Assembly: GCF_003591035.1 (NCBI RefSeq)
Contig: NZ_QYUO01000001.1
Coordinates: 1,364,001-1,428,000 of the forward strand
Direction: 5' to 3'
From: Noviherbaspirillum saxi
GTDB taxonomy: Bacteria; Pseudomonadota; Gammaproteobacteria; Burkholderiales; Burkholderiaceae_D
Length of the DNA: 64,000 bases
Numbering within the stretch: position 1 is the stretch's first letter; each line of letters starts with the position of its first letter. The notes under the pieces were generated by a model. The model made no database searches, was not told where the DNA came from, and worked only from the letters and a program-made list of their open reading frames with translations. A program made the position numbers and the translations under genes. Positions 61,278 through 64,000 of this stretch are shown here, one piece after another.

Positions 61278-62594
61278 ATGTTCAGATCAAAATTCACCCG
61301 CCTCGCCGCGCTTGCCGCATCTGCCCTGGTCCTGACCACCGGCACCCATGCACAGACCGGCAAACCGACCGAACTCAAGATCGGCATCACTACCTTTCTT
61401 TCCGGACCTGCATCAGTGTTCGGTGTGCCGGCCAAGCATGCAGCAGAACTTTACATCGAGCAATTGAACGCGGCCGGCGGCATCAACGGCGCGAAGATCG
61501 TACCGACCTTCATTGACGAAGGCGTCGGCAGCGACAAGCTGCTGTCCGAGTATCGCCGCGTGGTGCAGGAACAAGGTGTGCGCGTGATGCTGGCATCCAT
61601 CTCCAGCGGCAGCTGCAATACCATTGCGCCGGTTGCCGAGGACCTGAAGGTTATGAACATCATGTGGGACTGCGGCACCGAAAAACTGCTGGAAGACAAA
61701 CGCTACCGGTATGTCGTACGGACCCAGGCTAATGCGACCACGGAAATGGTTGCTTCCGTGCTCTACCTGTTGCGTGTCAAGCCCGATTTCAAGACGATCG
61801 CGGTGGTGAATCAGGACTATGCATGGGGGCGCGATTCATGGGAGCTGTTCTCCAATACGCTGAAGGCGCTCAAGCCTGACGTCAAGGTGGTGGCCGAGCT
61901 GTTCCCGAAATTCGGCGCAACCGATTTCTCCACCGAAGTCAGTCGCCTGCAAGCCTTGCGTCCGGATGTCATCCTGTCGACCTCGTGGGGCGGCGACCTC
62001 GATACCTTCGTCCGTCAGTCGGCGCAGCGCGGCCTGATCCGCAACTCCCTGTTTGTCCTGCCGCTGGCGGAAAGCTCGCTGGAGCGTCTTGGCAACTCCC
62101 TGCCGGAAGGCGTCATTGTCGGTGCGCGCGGCGATCACTACTTCCTGCATCCGGAACTCAAGGACGATCCCAAGCTGAAGAACTTCGTGCAAAAGTTCAA
62201 GGAAAAGACAGGCGCTTATCCGATCTATTCGGTCTACCACATGGTGCAGGCGCTGGATGGCCTGGTCGCGGGATATGACAAGGCGGCAAAGAGCAACAAG
62301 GGGCAGTGGCCGTCCACCGAGCAGCTTGCCGATGCGATGCATGGGGTCGAATTTCGCGGCCTCACACGTAGCGTGAAGATTCGTGAAGACGGACAAGGCC
62401 TGGAAGACCAGTTGCTTGGCGTAACCAGGAAGGCACCGGGCTATGCATTCCCGATCCTGGACAAGATGGCGATCTACCCGGCCGAGCTGGTGACTGCGCC
62501 GGTCGGGCAGAAATCGCCCGAGTGGGTCAAGACGCTCAAGCCGGAGATCATCAACAGTCCGCGCATCAAGACCTTTGCATCGGCCGACAAGTAA
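61278..62594 (+). CDS. LivK-type ABC transporter substrate-binding protein
   Basis: A 438-residue periplasmic binding protein of the branched-chain amino acid (Peripla_BP_6) type. The signal peptide is LAALAASALVLTTGTHAQTG. Core segments are LKIGITTFLSGPASVFGVPA, AELYIEQLNAAGGINGAKIV and ASISSGSCNTIAPVAED. Binding proteins of this class also take aromatic and dicarboxylic acids. Its placement next to the LysR gene and the shared motif suggests a C5 dicarboxylate or precursor as ligand. It is 9 bp before livH. Confidence 0.88.
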   Translation: MFRSKFTRLAALAASALVLTTGTHAQTGKPTELKIGITTFLSGPASVFGVPAKHAAELYIEQLNAAGGINGAKIVPTFIDEGVGSDKLLSEYRRVVQEQGVRVMLASISSGSCNTIAPVAEDLKVMNIMWDCGTEKLLEDKRYRYVVRTQANATTEMVASVLYLLRVKPDFKTIAVVNQDYAWGRDSWELFSNTLKALKPDVKVVAELFPKFGATDFSTEVSRLQALRPDVILSTSWGGDLDTFVRQSAQRGLIRNSLFVLPLAESSLERLGNSLPEGVIVGARGDHYFLHPELKDDPKLKNFVQKFKEKTGAYPIYSVYHMVQALDGLVAGYDKAAKSNKGQWPSTEQLADAMHGVEFRGLTRSVKIREDGQGLEDQLLGVTRKAPGYAFPILDKMAIYPAELVTAPVGQKSPEWVKTLKPEIINSPRIKTFASADK

Positions 62595-62603
62595 ATCGCC
62601 ATC

Positions 62604-63509
62604 ATGAATCAGGAACTGTTCTTTCTGGCCATTCTTGATGGATTGTCGTACGCAGCGCTGCTGTTTCTGGTGGCGCTGGGTATCACCCTGGTGTTCGGGG
62701 TGATGAACATCATCAACATGGCCCATGGCGGCTTCTTTGCCATCGGGGGCTACGCGGCAGCCAGCGTCGGCATCTGGGCGGCGGCCGCTCAGGTCTCTCC
62801 GCTCTGGTCATTCATCATGCTGCCGCTGGTGGCGATTGCGGTCGGCGCGCTGTTTGGCGGCTTGATGGAAACCTGCCTGATGCGGCGCATCTACGACAAG
62901 GATCCGGTCTTGCAATTGCTGATCACGTTCGCCGCTTTCATGATCTTTGAAGACCTGCAGCGGATGATCTGGGGTACCCAGCCATATTCCGTTTCGGAAA
63001 TCGTCAATTACCTGGGCGTGGCCGAAGTGATGGGCATTACCTATACCTATTACCAGTTGCTGGTGCTGCCCGGCGTCGCGCTCGTGGTGTTCTTTGCCCT
63101 GCGCTATTTCTTGCGCCGCAGCCTGATCGGCCGCCAGGTGGTGGCGGTGGCGCATCATCGTGAAGTCGCCACGGCGATGGGCATCAACGTGAAGCGGATT
63201 TGCCTGCTGACCTTCATTGCCGGCTCGGCCCTGGGTGCGCTTGGCGGTGCGCTGGCAGTGCAGACGACATCCTGGGTTGCGGGCATAGGCGCGGAAATGA
63301 TCGTGCTGTCCTTCGCCGTCGTCGCAACGGCGGGGCTGGGACAAATCGAAGGTGCGCTGATTGCCGCGATCATGATCGGGCTGGCACGCGCGTTTTCCGT
63401 GTATCTGCTGCCGGAGCTGGAAGTGCTGGTGCCTTACCTGATCATGACCCTGGTGCTGCTGTTCCGTCCGCAGGGACTGTTCTCCGTCGCAAAAGCAAGG
63501 AGAGTGTGA
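62604..63509 (+). CDS. LivH-type ABC transporter permease
   Basis: A 301-residue permease with about eight hydrophobic segments. The first is LDGLSYAALLFLVALGITLV, then FGVMNIINMAHGGFFAIGGY, the hallmark N-x-A-H-G block of LivH. A second half includes SALGALGGALAVQTTSWVAG. It would form the membrane dimer with the next gene product. The stop TGA and the ATG of the next gene share one base. Confidence 0.9.
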   Translation: MNQELFFLAILDGLSYAALLFLVALGITLVFGVMNIINMAHGGFFAIGGYAAASVGIWAAAAQVSPLWSFIMLPLVAIAVGALFGGLMETCLMRRIYDKDPVLQLLITFAAFMIFEDLQRMIWGTQPYSVSEIVNYLGVAEVMGITYTYYQLLVLPGVALVVFFALRYFLRRSLIGRQVVAVAHHREVATAMGINVKRICLLTFIAGSALGALGGALAVQTTSWVAGIGAEMIVLSFAVVATAGLGQIEGALIAAIMIGLARAFSVYLLPELEVLVPYLIMTLVLLFRPQGLFSVAKARRV

Positions 63510-64000
63510 TGTCGAAACCAGAAACTTCAATCAGCCTGGCCGCGCCTGACATCAAGGTTCCCCGGATCGAACGCAAGACCGGCGTCCCGTATACGAAGAT
63601 CGCTGCCGCCTTGCTGGTGGTGTCGGCTTTGCTGATGCCGGTCGTATTGCCCTGGCTGAAGACACCTGTCATTTTTGCAGCCTGCTTCGGCATCGCCGCG
63701 CTTGGCGTGTCGATTCTGATCCGTGCCGGACAAGTGTCCTTCGGCCATGCGATGTTTGCCTGCGCCGCCGGTTATGCGGTGGCGTTCGCGGCGCGCTGGT
63801 GGAGCCAGCTCGATAGCGTGGTCCTGCTTGTCATCGGCACCGCATTCGGCGCCTTTTTCGGCCTCGTCGTCGGCTTGTTCGTGGTGCGTTACCGCGCCAT
63901 CTTTTTCGGCATGCTCAATCTTGCCTTGTCGATGGTGCTGTTTGCCGTCCTCGGGAAATTTTTTCATCTCACCGGCGGGACCGACGGCTTGCGGCTTGCG
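63509..64000 (+). CDS. LivM-type ABC transporter permease (3' end beyond window)
   Basis: The first 164 codons of a LivM-like permease. A hydrophilic N-terminal stretch is followed by helices KIAAALLVVSALLMPVVLPW and FAACFGIAALGVSILIRAGQ, then VSFGHAMFACAAGYAVAFAA, the S-F-G-H block of LivM. AAGGAGAG lies at good distance before the ATG at 63509, which overlaps the livH stop. LivG and LivF ATPase genes are expected just past the window. Confidence 0.9.
   Translation, partial: MSKPETSISLAAPDIKVPRIERKTGVPYTKIAAALLVVSALLMPVVLPWLKTPVIFAACFGIAALGVSILIRAGQVSFGHAMFACAAGYAVAFAARWWSQLDSVVLLVIGTAFGAFFGLVVGLFVVRYRAIFFGMLNLALSMVLFAVLGKFFHLTGGTDGLRLA

Overview
The window is about 60% GC and gene-dense, with the gene families and small-scale synteny of a betaproteobacterium: gloB / methyltransferase / rnhA near dnaQ, TRAP and branched-chain-type ABC importers, BKACE and CaiB families, and many short palindromic intergenic elements. 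I infer Burkholderiales, probably Oxalobacteraceae (Herbaspirillum/Collimonas-like). Nothing in the window proves the genus.

Layout. (1) 1-6.5 kb: end of a Yej-type peptide ABC transporter, lytic transglycosylase MltD, GloB, a methyltransferase and RNase HI. (2) 6.7-11.8 kb: an RND efflux pair sitting between rnhA and dnaQ. (3) 11.9-12.8 kb: tRNA-Val(CAC) with promoter and terminator, followed by a decayed HK97-type prophage (integrase, capsid and head-tail connector fragments). (4) 13.3-18.6 kb: a minus-strand catabolic cluster (hydrolase, MFS, BKACE, TauD-type dioxygenase, quinone oxidoreductase). (5) 18.7-21.0 kb: a UspA-hemerythrin fusion, a DsbA-like protein and a Rieske ferredoxin. (6) 21.0-22.4 kb: an integron remnant (truncated intI, two attC-like sites, one cassette gene with an RxxxxH HEPN-type motif). 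(7) 22.7-30.3 kb: a MalT-like LuxR regulator, then an EamA / SDR / MFS / carboxymuconolactone-decarboxylase-like operon with a divergent AraC regulator. (8) 30.3-40.2 kb: DUF1302, DUF1329, YCF48-like protein and an MMPL/RND exporter, then YeiH and an acyl-CoA ligase; a fossil LuxR HTH precedes the set. (9) 40.4-45.9 kb: pyruvate carboxylase, a chemoreceptor and an IS3 remnant. (10) 46.3-54.2 kb: a D-erythronate catabolism locus (otnK, otnC, otnI, TRAP dctPQM, a GntR regulator, divergent denD). (11) 54.6-64 kb: an itaconate-degradation-like operon (hydratase, acyl-CoA dehydrogenase, CoA-transferase, MmgE/PrpD, citramalyl-CoA-lyase-like), a convergent LysR regulator, and a LivK/LivH/LivM importer cut by the window end.

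How the genes work together. Two pathways can be read nearly complete. D-erythronate would enter by the TRAP system and be converted by DenD, OtnI, OtnK and OtnC to dihydroxyacetone phosphate. A C5 dicarboxylate such as itaconate would be activated, hydrated and cleaved to acetyl-CoA and pyruvate. A 33-bp motif (29 of 33 identical) lies 60-75 bp upstream of both the C5 operon and the Liv importer and ties them into one candidate regulon. The DUF1302/DUF1329/YCF48/MMPL set looks like an envelope-spanning system for a hydrophobic compound, substrate unknown.

The intergenic regions are rich in structure: at least four different short elements with long terminal inverted repeats (2524-2866, 34820-34991 with a partial copy at 22149-22220, 43840-43985, 52026-52184) and a 40-bp near-perfect palindrome at 15266-15305. 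No CRISPR array and no rRNA were seen.
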